Source of the DNA: Flavobacteriaceae bacterium
GTDB taxonomy: Bacteria; Bacteroidota; Bacteroidia; Flavobacteriales; Flavobacteriaceae
Reading direction: 5' to 3'
NCBI GenBank assembly: GCA_021648755.1
Contig: JAKISG010000017.1
Span: forward strand, 1-51,992
DNA: 51,992 bases
Shown here: positions 26,079 to 32,837 of the stretch, in pieces
How the letters are laid out: each line of letters begins with the position of its first letter
Numbering within the stretch: the stretch's first letter is position 1
Made by a program: the position numbers and the translations under genes
The notes under the pieces: generated by a model
Told to the model about the DNA's origin: nothing
Seen by the model: only the letters and a program-made list of their open reading frames with translations
The model's database searches: none

Positions 26079-26273
26079 ATGTTAATAATTCCAGTAAAAG
26101 ATGGTGAGAATATCGATAGAGCGTTAAAACGTTTTAAGCGTAAATTCCAAAGAACAAAAGCGATGAAGCAATTAAGAGATCGTAAACAATTCATTAAACC
26201 TTCAGTTAGAAATCGACAGCAATTAAAAAAAGCGCAGTACGTACAAAAAATGAAAAATAACGAAGAATTTTAA
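26079..26273 (+). CDS. rpsU: 30S ribosomal protein S21 (bS21)
   Basis: This 64-residue basic protein of the small-subunit platform begins MLIIPVKDGENIDRALKRFK and is of normal length. Y54 (QYVQK) occupies the position reported to pack against the anti-Shine-Dalgarno bases in Flavobacterium ribosomes, which explains the general lack of SD use. It is preceded by the perfect SD described at 26061-26071 and stands as a single gene with a likely terminator downstream. Confidence 0.96.
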   Translation: MLIIPVKDGENIDRALKRFKRKFQRTKAMKQLRDRKQFIKPSVRNRQQLKKAQYVQKMKNNEEF

Positions 26274-26290
26274 TCATTTTTCGTAAGAAT

Positions 26291-26350
26291 ATTCACAGCA
26301 AAAAATCAAAATAGATTTTATTTTTTGATGTTTGTGATGAATGCTTTTTT
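26291..26350 (+). terminator. Imperfect hairpin with T-run after rpsU
   Basis: ATTCACAGC...ATCAAAA (from 26291) pairs imperfectly with TTTTTTGATGTTTGTGATGAAT (to 26342 overall), followed by GCTTTTTT. The position just after rpsU and before the xerC promoter suits an intrinsic terminator, although the stem has bulges. Confidence 0.45.
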
Positions 26351-26392
26351 GCAAAATTGAGATATATCTAGACCATTATTAAATAGAAATTG

Positions 26393-26400
26393 TATTTTTG
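26393..26400 (+). promoter_or_regulatory. -7 box of the Xer-type recombinase gene
   Basis: TATTTTTG fits TAnnTTTG and overlaps an in-frame TTG (26398) that would otherwise be read as the start. The ATG at 26419 follows 18 bases later. Confidence 0.5.
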
Positions 26401-26418
26401 TTTTATAATGGTTTTTTT

Positions 26419-27306
26419 ATGCAATTAATTCAATCTTTTTTAGAATACCTTTCCTTAGAAAAAAAATATTCAAAACATACTATTGTTGCCTATAAAACAG
26501 ATTTAAAACTATTTGTAAATTTTTTAGAAGAAGAATTTGAAGATACTAACTTAACAAAAGTTAATTACAGTCAAATTAGATCTTGGATTGTTTTTTTAGT
26601 AGCTAAAAAAATTACAAATAAAACAATTAACAGAAAAATAAGTTCCTTAAAAACATTTTATAAATTTTTAATGCGATTAAAAGAAATAAAAGAAACTCCC
26701 TTACAAAAACATAAAGCACTTAAAACACCTAAGCGAGTAAATGTACCTTTTAATAATAAAGAGATAGAAAAAGCGCTAAACATTATTGGTGAGAATAATG
26801 ACTTTATATCCATTCGAAATAAAATGATTATTGAATTATTATATGCAACAGGGATAAGAAGAAATGAATTAATAACATTACAAATTAAAGATATTGATTT
26901 AGAACAACAAGTTATAAAAGTTTTGGGTAAAAGAGACAAAGAACGCTACATTCCATTATTAAAATCCATACAGAAAACGATGAAAGAATACTTGAAAATA
27001 AGAAAGGAGTATTCGCAACAAAATGATTATCTGTTTATTACGAAGAAAGAAAAAAAAATGTACGGAACACTTGTGTATCGAATAATTAAGCATTACTTTA
27101 GTGCTGTATCTTCAAAGGTAAAAAAGAGTCCGCATATATTGCGTCATGCTTTTGCTACTCACTTATTAAATGAGGGTGCAGATTTAAATGCTGTTAAAGA
27201 ACTGTTAGGTCACGCAAGTTTGGCATCAACTCAAGTTTACACAAACAGTAGTTTAAGTAAAATAAAACAAACATATAACCAAGCTCATCCAAGGAGCAAA
27301 AAATGA
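26419..27306 (+). CDS. xerC: Tyrosine recombinase XerC-like
   Basis: This 295-residue protein has an N-terminal SAM-like DNA-binding domain (about 1-85, SLEKKYSKHTIVAYKTDL) and a C-terminal catalytic domain. Visible catalytic elements are the Arg in ATGIRRNELITLQ, HILRH (His/Arg), the LLGHAS histidine and the tyrosine nucleophile in STQVYTN. Length and layout fit chromosome-dimer resolvases rather than phage or integron integrases. The gene is followed after 9 bases by the hibernation factor gene, an arrangement common in Flavobacteria. No dif site was found in the window. Confidence 0.88.
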   Translation: MQLIQSFLEYLSLEKKYSKHTIVAYKTDLKLFVNFLEEEFEDTNLTKVNYSQIRSWIVFLVAKKITNKTINRKISSLKTFYKFLMRLKEIKETPLQKHKALKTPKRVNVPFNNKEIEKALNIIGENNDFISIRNKMIIELLYATGIRRNELITLQIKDIDLEQQVIKVLGKRDKERYIPLLKSIQKTMKEYLKIRKEYSQQNDYLFITKKEKKMYGTLVYRIIKHYFSAVSSKVKKSPHILRHAFATHLLNEGADLNAVKELLGHASLASTQVYTNSSLSKIKQTYNQAHPRSKK

Positions 27307-27315
27307 TTATAAATT

Positions 27316-27615
27316 ATGAAAGTATTTACTCAGTCCGTAAATTTTAATATGGATAAAGACTTAAAAAGTTATGTTGAAGATAAAGTAACATCTCTTAGCA
27401 AATTTTACGATAAAATAATAGGAGCAGAGGTTTTTCTAAAAGTTCAAAAAACAAGTGAAAAAGAAAATAAAATTGCAGAAATAAAATTAAATGTACCTGG
27501 AGATGATATGATGGTAAAAAAACTTTCTAAAACTTTTGAAGAAAGTATCTCTTTAGCAGTTGAAGCATTAAAAAGAAATTTAGAAAAACTAAAAGCAAAG
27601 CAAAGAAATCATTAG
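27316..27615 (+). CDS. Short ribosome hibernation-promoting factor (HPF/RaiA)
   Basis: At 99 residues it contains only the N-terminal S30AE domain that binds the 30S decoding region and lacks the dimerising C-terminal domain of long HPF. MKVFTQSVNFNMDKDLKSYV and the basic C-terminal helix RNLEKLKAKQ are typical. It is translated 9 bases after xerC in the same operon. Confidence 0.9.
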   Translation: MKVFTQSVNFNMDKDLKSYVEDKVTSLSKFYDKIIGAEVFLKVQKTSEKENKIAEIKLNVPGDDMMVKKLSKTFEESISLAVEALKRNLEKLKAKQRNH

Positions 27616-27705
27616 ATTGAAAGCGAAATAAAAGTAAATTAAAAAAGCAAAATTTCTTTCGTAAAATACAATACTAAAAATAAATAAAAAAAAGACAAAA
27701 AAAGT

Positions 27706-27735
27706 TTTGTAAAATAGAAAAACATCTTACATTTG
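27706..27735 (+). promoter_or_regulatory. Promoter of the tRNA-tuf superoperon
   Basis: TTTG (27706-27709), an 18-base spacer and TACATTTG (27728-27735) fit the consensus well. It lies about 50 bases before the first tRNA. A small hairpin, AGACCG (27737-27742) with CGGTCT (27753-27758), followed by a run of T, lies exactly at the predicted start site. Confidence 0.7.
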
Positions 27736-27784
27736 CAGACCGTTAGAAATAGCGGTCTATTTTTTTGTTTTAAAGATAGTAAAA

Positions 27785-27858
27785 GCCGATGTAGCTCAGC
27801 TGGCTAGAGCAGCTGATTTGTAATCAGCAGGTCGTGGGTTCGAGTCCCTCCATTGGCT
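27785..27858 (+). tRNA. tRNA-Thr (anticodon TGT)
   Basis: The 74-base cloverleaf has acceptor GCCGATG/CATTGGC, a D arm GTAGCTCAGC, anticodon loop TTTGTAA (TGT) and T arm GGTTCGAGTCC. The CCA end is not encoded. Confidence 0.96.
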
Positions 27859-27913
27859 CTAGTTGATAATACTTACATTTGTGAGTATTAATAGGTTCTT
27901 TGAATAAAATATT

Positions 27914-27995
27914 GGGGAGATACTCAAGCGGTCAACGAGGACGGACTGTAACTCCGTTGGCATAGCCTTCGAAGGTTCGAATCCTTCTCTCCCCA
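27914..27995 (+). tRNA. tRNA-Tyr (anticodon GTA)
   Basis: This 82-base class II tRNA has acceptor GGGGAGA/TCTCCCC with discriminator A, anticodon loop CTGTAAC (GTA), a long variable arm and T arm GGTTCGAATCC. Confidence 0.96.
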
Positions 27996-28029
27996 CATTT
28001 ATATCTTAACCAAGGATGAAATAAGTAAT

Positions 28030-28102
28030 GCGAGAGTAGCTCAGTTGGTAGAGCTTCAGCCTTCCAAGCTGACTGTCGCCGGTTCGAGCCCGGTCTCTCG
28101 CT
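28030..28102 (+). tRNA. tRNA-Gly (anticodon TCC)
   Basis: The 73-base cloverleaf has acceptor GCGAGAG/CTCTCGC, anticodon loop CTTCCAA (TCC) and T arm GGTTCGAGCCC. Confidence 0.96.
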
Positions 28103-28115
28103 CTTTTTTTCAAAA

Positions 28116-28187
28116 GCCGATGTGGCTCAGTGGTAGAGCGTTTCCTTGGTAAGGAAGAGGTCACGGGTTCAATTCCCGTCATTGGCT
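28116..28187 (+). tRNA. tRNA-Thr (anticodon GGT)
   Basis: The 72-base cloverleaf has acceptor GCCGATG/CATTGGC, the same as the first threonine tRNA, with anticodon loop TTGGTAA (GGT). Together the two cover all threonine codons through wobble. Confidence 0.96.
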
Positions 28188-28268
28188 CTTTTTTAAGATT
28201 AAAAAACAAAAGAAATAAAATTAAGAACACAATAAATAAATATATAACTAGATTTAAAATTAATAATT

Positions 28269-29453
28269 ATGGCAAAAGAACATTTTGACAGATCAAAACC
28301 ACATTTAAATATTGGTACAATTGGTCACGTAGATCACGGTAAAACAACTTTAACTGCTGCTATTACTACAGTTTTAGCAAAAGCTGGTTTTTGTGAAGTA
28401 AAAGATTTTGATCAAATCGATAATGCCCCTGAAGAAAAAGAAAGAGGTATTACAATTAATACATCTCATGTTGAATATGCAACAGAAAATCGTCATTACG
28501 CACATGTTGACTGTCCAGGTCACGCGGATTATGTAAAGAATATGGTAACTGGTGCCGCTCAAATGGATGGTGCAATTTTAGTAGTTGCAGCAACAGACGG
28601 ACCAATGCCACAAACAAGAGAACATATCTTATTAGGTCGCCAAGTAGGTATTCCTAGAATGGTTGTATTTATGAACAAAGTAGACATGGTTGATGATGAA
28701 GAATTATTAGAATTAGTTGAAATGGAAATCAGAGAATTATTAGATTTCTATGAATATGATGGTGATAATACACCCGTAATTGCAGGTTCTGCTTTAGGAG
28801 GACTAAATGGCGATGAAAAATGGTCAAAATCAATTTTAGAATTGATGGAAGCTGTTGATACTTGGATTGAATTACCAAAAAGAGATGTCGAAAAAGATTT
28901 CTTAATGCCTATCGAAGGAGTATTCTCAATTACAGGTCGTGGTACAGTAGCAACAGGTCGTATTGAAACAGGTATTGCTAATACAGGTGACTCTGTTGAT
29001 ATTATAGGAATGGGAGCAGAAAAATTGACTTCTACAGTAACAGGAGTTGAAATGTTTCGTAAAATATTAGATAGAGGAGAGGCAGGAGATAATGTTGGTA
29101 TCTTATTAAGGGGTATTGCAAAAGAAGATATAAAAAGAGGTATGGTAATCTGTAAACCAGGTTCAGTTACCCCACACGCTAAATTTAAAGCAGAGGTTTA
29201 TATTCTTAAAAAAAATGAAGGAGGACGTCATACGCCATTCCATAACAAATATAGACCACAATTTTATGTTCGTACAACTGATGTAACAGGAACAATTACG
29301 TTACCAACAGGTATAGAAATGGTAATGCCAGGAGATAACTTAACTATTGAAGTTGAGTTGCACCAAGCAATCGCAATGAATGTAGGCTTACGTTTTGCTA
29401 TTCGTGAAGGCGGTAGAACAGTAGGTGCAGGTCAAGTTACAGAGATACTTTAA
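28269..29453 (+). CDS. tuf: Elongation factor Tu
   Basis: Delivers aminoacyl-tRNA to the ribosome. The 394 residues begin MAKEHFDRSKPHLNIGTIGH, with G1 GHVDHGKT, DCPGHADY and NKVD in order, and end GGRTVGAGQVTEIL. The gene is embedded between tRNA genes, as E. coli tufB is, and reads into tRNA-Trp, secE and nusG. Confidence 0.98.
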   Translation: MAKEHFDRSKPHLNIGTIGHVDHGKTTLTAAITTVLAKAGFCEVKDFDQIDNAPEEKERGITINTSHVEYATENRHYAHVDCPGHADYVKNMVTGAAQMDGAILVVAATDGPMPQTREHILLGRQVGIPRMVVFMNKVDMVDDEELLELVEMEIRELLDFYEYDGDNTPVIAGSALGGLNGDEKWSKSILELMEAVDTWIELPKRDVEKDFLMPIEGVFSITGRGTVATGRIETGIANTGDSVDIIGMGAEKLTSTVTGVEMFRKILDRGEAGDNVGILLRGIAKEDIKRGMVICKPGSVTPHAKFKAEVYILKKNEGGRHTPFHNKYRPQFYVRTTDVTGTITLPTGIEMVMPGDNLTIEVELHQAIAMNVGLRFAIREGGRTVGAGQVTEIL

Positions 29454-29481
29454 ATTTAAAGTACGCTTGTAAAAATAAATA

Positions 29482-29510
29482 AAGATGTCCGTTAATCTGA
29501 CGGACATCTT
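29482..29510 (+). terminator. Hairpin between tuf and tRNA-Trp
   Basis: AAGATGTCCGT (29482-29492) pairs perfectly with ACGGACATCTT (29500-29510) over 11 bp with a 7-base loop. No T-run follows, so partial termination or an RNA processing signal between tuf mRNA and tRNA-Trp is as likely as full termination. Confidence 0.55.
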
Positions 29511-29522
29511 ATGCTTATAAAT

Positions 29523-29595
29523 ACGGGCGTAGCTCAGTTGGTAGAGCACTGGTCTCCAACACCAGGTGTCGGGAGTTCGAGTCTCTCCGCCCGTG
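29523..29595 (+). tRNA. tRNA-Trp (anticodon CCA)
   Basis: The 73-base cloverleaf has acceptor ACGGGCG/CGCCCGT with discriminator G, anticodon loop CTCCAAC (CCA) and T arm GAGTTCGAGTCTC. Confidence 0.96.
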
Positions 29596-29759
29596 CTTTG
29601 AAATAATAAGGTTGTAGTAAGACAACGAGTTTGTCTGAGAATTTGATAGAAAATAATTTTCTAAAACTCACAATCAAAATACACGCTAAAAAGTTGTTAA
29701 AAATTTTAAAATACTCCAGAATACAAATTATTAATTATAATTTAAAAAATTAATATATT

Positions 29760-29951
29760 ATGGGAATTGTAAATTACATTAAAGAATCATTTAAAGAACT
29801 AAATAACGAAGTTACTTGGATTTCTTTGAACGAAGCTCAAAAATCTACTATTTTAGTAGTCGTTTTTACTATAGTTTTTTCTTTAGCTGTATTTGTGACA
29901 GATAAATTTTTCCAAACCATCTTAGATGCGTTTTTAAGTTATATTAAATAA
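29760..29951 (+). CDS. secE: Preprotein translocase subunit SecE
   Basis: This 63-residue single-span protein of the SecYEG channel has an amphipathic N-terminal helix with the conserved FKELNNEVTWIS, then one membrane helix (about 30-55). It is the short, one-helix form usual outside the gamma-proteobacteria. It is followed 7 bases later by nusG, the universal order. Confidence 0.93.
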   Translation: MGIVNYIKESFKELNNEVTWISLNEAQKSTILVVVFTIVFSLAVFVTDKFFQTILDAFLSYIK

Positions 29952-29958
29952 ATTGATT

Positions 29959-30510
29959 ATGTCTGAAACTATTAAAAATTGGTACGTAGTTAGAGCCGTT
30001 GGAGGTAAAGAAAATAAAGTAAAAACGTATATAGAAAACGAAATTACACGTTTAGGACTTTCAGATTTTGTAGAAGAAATCTTAGTGCCTACACAAAAAG
30101 TAATCCAAATAAGAAAAGGAAAAAAATATAATATTGAAAAAGTATATTTTCCAGGTTACATAATGGTAAAAGCAAATTTAAGTGGCGAAGTACCTCACGT
30201 TATAAAATCAGTTACTGGTGTAATAGGGTTTTTAGGTGAAGTCAAAGGTGGTGACCCAGTACCATTAAGAAAAGCAGAAGTAAATAGAATGCTAGGTAAA
30301 GTAGATGAATTAGCTATTCAAAATGAAAATGTAGTTATTCCTTATGTAGTAGGAGAAACTGTAAAAGTCATTGACGGTCCATTTAATGGATTTGATGGAA
30401 TCATAGAAAAAATAAATGAAGAAAAACGTAAACTTGAAGTAATGGTTAAAATTTTCGGAAGAAGAACACCGTTAGAATTAAGTTATATGCAAGTAAATAA
30501 AGTATCCTAA
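29959..30510 (+). CDS. nusG: Transcription termination/antitermination factor NusG
   Basis: From the ATG at 29959 this 183-residue protein has an NGN domain (WYVVRAVGGKENKVKTYIE at the start, FPGYIMVKA) and a C-terminal KOW domain (about 125-180, GETVKVIDGPFNGFDGII). A TTG two codons upstream is rejected. It is followed by the L11 operon. Confidence 0.95.
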   Translation: MSETIKNWYVVRAVGGKENKVKTYIENEITRLGLSDFVEEILVPTQKVIQIRKGKKYNIEKVYFPGYIMVKANLSGEVPHVIKSVTGVIGFLGEVKGGDPVPLRKAEVNRMLGKVDELAIQNENVVIPYVVGETVKVIDGPFNGFDGIIEKINEEKRKLEVMVKIFGRRTPLELSYMQVNKVS

Positions 30511-30586
30511 ATAGTTACATAATTAGATTAATCTTCGCTTCCAAATAGGAGAAAAATCAAAATATTAACAATAAAAACTAAGTAAA

Positions 30587-31030
30587 ATGGCAAAAGAAGT
30601 TAGTAAGGTTGTAAAACTACAAGTTCGTGGAGGCGCTGCAAACCCTTCACCACCTGTGGGACCTGCTCTTGGCGCTGCTGGTGTTAACATCATGGAGTTC
30701 TGTAAGCAATTTAATGCTAGAACTCAAGATAAACAAGGTAAAGTATTACCTGTTGCAATTACAGTTTATACAGATAAATCATTTGATTTTGTTGTAAAAA
30801 CCCCACCTGCAGCAGTTCAATTACTTGAAGCAGCCAAGATTAAAAAAGGTTCAGGAGAACCAAATCGTAATAAAGTAGCAAGTGTAACTTGGGATCAAAT
30901 AAGAAAAATAGCAGAAGACAAAATGGTAGATTTAAATGCCTTTAAAGTAGAATCTGCTATGCTTATGATTGCTGGCACTGCTCGTTCAATAGGATTAACT
31001 GTAAAAGGAGAAGCTCCAGTAAAAATATAA
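30587..31030 (+). CDS. rplK: 50S ribosomal protein L11
   Basis: This 147-residue protein of the GTPase-associated centre has the N-terminal VVKLQVRGGAANPSPPVGPALG and a C-terminal 23S rRNA-binding domain. It lies 5 bases before rplA, in the standard order. Confidence 0.97.
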   Translation: MAKEVSKVVKLQVRGGAANPSPPVGPALGAAGVNIMEFCKQFNARTQDKQGKVLPVAITVYTDKSFDFVVKTPPAAVQLLEAAKIKKGSGEPNRNKVASVTWDQIRKIAEDKMVDLNAFKVESAMLMIAGTARSIGLTVKGEAPVKI

Positions 31031-31035
31031 TCACG

Positions 31036-31725
31036 ATGGGAAAAGCAACAAAAAAACAAAAAGAAACTAGAGCAAAAGTAACTGCTAATAAAGCATATAC
31101 TTTAAGTGAAGCCTCTGTATTAGTTAAAGAAATATCTAATATGAAATTTGACGCATCTATAGATTTAGCAATACGCTTAGGAGTAGATCCTCGTAAAGCA
31201 GATCAAATGGTTCGAGGCGTAGTAACACTACCCCACGGAACAGGTAAAGATGTAAAAGTTTTAGCATTAGTAACACCAGATAAAGAAGCAGATGCTAAAG
31301 CAGCAGGTGCAGATTATGTTGGATTAGACGAGTACCTTCAAAAAATAAAAGGAGGATGGACAGATGTTGACGTAATTGTAACTATGCCAAGTGTAATGGG
31401 TAAATTAGGACCTTTAGGCCGTATATTAGGACCAAGAGGCTTAATGCCAAACCCAAAAACAGGTACAGTAACAATGGATGTCGCTAAAGCTGTAAGTGCA
31501 GTAAAAGCAGGTAAAATTGACTTTAAAGTAGATAAAACAGGTATCGTTCACGCTGCAATCGGAAAAGCATCTTTTGATGCTAAAAAGATTGAAGAAAACG
31601 CAAACGAATTATTGCAAACAGTATTTAAATTAAAACCAGTAACTGCAAAAGGAATTTATGTAAAAAGCATTTTTATGTCAAGTACAATGAGTCCTAGTAT
31701 CGCAATAGAAACTAAAACAGATTAA
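31036..31725 (+). CDS. rplA: 50S ribosomal protein L1
   Basis: This 229-residue protein of the L1 stalk carries the signature around GRILGPRGLMPNPKTGTV. L1 commonly represses its own operon by binding mRNA; the corresponding site was not sought in detail here. Length is normal. Confidence 0.97.
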   Translation: MGKATKKQKETRAKVTANKAYTLSEASVLVKEISNMKFDASIDLAIRLGVDPRKADQMVRGVVTLPHGTGKDVKVLALVTPDKEADAKAAGADYVGLDEYLQKIKGGWTDVDVIVTMPSVMGKLGPLGRILGPRGLMPNPKTGTVTMDVAKAVSAVKAGKIDFKVDKTGIVHAAIGKASFDAKKIEENANELLQTVFKLKPVTAKGIYVKSIFMSSTMSPSIAIETKTD

Positions 31726-31747
31726 GCGAAGTTAAATATATATAATT

Positions 31748-32263
31748 ATGACTAGAGAAGAAAAATCAGTAGTAATAGAAAATTTGACAAGCCAATTAAC
31801 TGACAATAGGATTATCTATTTAGCAGATATTTCTGGGTTAGATGCATTAACAACATCTAATTTAAGAAGAGCTTGTTTTAAAGCTAATGTAAAATTAGCA
31901 GTAGTTAAAAATACCTTGCTTGCAAAAGCAATGGAAAAATCAGATAAAGATTTTGGTGAATTATCAAATACTTTAAAAGGCAACACCTCTATCTTATTTT
32001 CTGAAACAGGTAATGCTCCTGCAAAAGTAATTAAGGAATTTAGAAAAAAATCAAATAAACCAGTTCTTAAAGGAGCTTTTGTTGAAGAAGCAATTTATAT
32101 TGGCGATGACCAATTAGACGCTCTAGTAAACATTAAATCTAAAGAAGAATTGATAGGAGATATTATCAGCCTATTACAATCACCAGCTAAAAATGTTATT
32201 GCAGCATTACAATCTGGAGGTTCTAAATTATCAGGTATCCTAAAAACCTTATCAGAAAAATAA
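31748..32263 (+). CDS. rplJ: 50S ribosomal protein L10
   Basis: This 171-residue stalk base protein binds L7/L12 through its C-terminal helix. MTREEKSVVIENLTSQL and the KNTLLAKAME segment are typical. It is followed by rplL after 48 bases. Confidence 0.96.
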   Translation: MTREEKSVVIENLTSQLTDNRIIYLADISGLDALTTSNLRRACFKANVKLAVVKNTLLAKAMEKSDKDFGELSNTLKGNTSILFSETGNAPAKVIKEFRKKSNKPVLKGAFVEEAIYIGDDQLDALVNIKSKEELIGDIISLLQSPAKNVIAALQSGGSKLSGILKTLSEK

Positions 32264-32311
32264 AATTAAACACACAATAAACTAAATAATAAATTTTAAA
32301 AAATTAATAAA

Positions 32312-32683
32312 ATGGCAGAATTAAAAGATTTCGCAGAACAATTAGTTAACTTATCAGTAAAAGATGTTAACGAACTAGCAAACATATTAAAAGATGAATA
32401 TGGTATCGAACCAGCTGCGGCTGCAGTAGCAGTAGCAGGTCCAGCAGCAGACGGAGGAAGCGCAGAAGAAAAAACTGAATTTGATGTTATCTTAACAGCA
32501 GCAGGTGGCTCTAAATTAGCCGTAGTTAAATTAGTAAAAGAATTAACAGGTCTTGGTTTAAAAGAAGCTAAAGGTATTGTTGATAGCGCACCAGCACCAA
32601 TCAAAGAAGGTATATCTAAAGAAGAGGCAGAAGGTCTTAAAAAATCTTTAGAAGAAGCAGGAGCTGAAGTAGAACTTAAGTAA
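32312..32683 (+). CDS. rplL: 50S ribosomal protein L7/L12
   Basis: This 123-residue stalk protein has an N-terminal dimer domain, an Ala-rich hinge (about 35-50) and the C-terminal factor-binding domain with KLAVVKLVKELTGLGLKEAK. A strong hairpin follows it before rpoB. Confidence 0.97.
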   Translation: MAELKDFAEQLVNLSVKDVNELANILKDEYGIEPAAAAVAVAGPAADGGSAEEKTEFDVILTAAGGSKLAVVKLVKELTGLGLKEAKGIVDSAPAPIKEGISKEEAEGLKKSLEEAGAEVELK

Positions 32684-32706
32684 GTTTTTTTTACCTAAGA
32701 TATTAA

Positions 32707-32744
32707 GGTTTAGGTCTTCCGAATTGCTCGGAAAGACCTAAACC
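32707..32744 (+). terminator. Hairpin between rplL and rpoB, probable partial terminator/attenuator
   Basis: GGTTTAGGTCT (32707-32717) pairs perfectly with AGACCTAAACC (32734-32744); an inner TCCGA/TCGGA adds 5 bp beyond a bulged A, with a 5-base loop. ATTTTG follows instead of a long T-run. E. coli has an attenuator at the same place that lowers rpoBC expression relative to ribosomal proteins. Confidence 0.75.
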
Positions 32745-32837
32745 ATTTTGCATATATAGTCAAAAGATACTTTGAATATATATTATTATTAAAAATAAAG
32801 TATCGAAATAAATTTTTCACATTTAAAATTTCTTCAT

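Noticed and set aside
26419..27306. Xer-type recombinase as evidence of a phage or integron
   Set aside because: Size and its operon with the hibernation factor fit a chromosomal XerC; no attI, phage genes or cassette array adjoin it.
28006..28230. 74-residue minus-strand frame including MTGIEPVTSSLPR
   Set aside because: It is antisense to the tRNA-Gly and tRNA-Thr genes; this type of translated tRNA antisense is a common false protein in databases.
32296..32604. 102-codon minus-strand frame opposite rplL
   Set aside because: A mirror of the alanine-rich L7/L12 sequence; no homology expected or seen.
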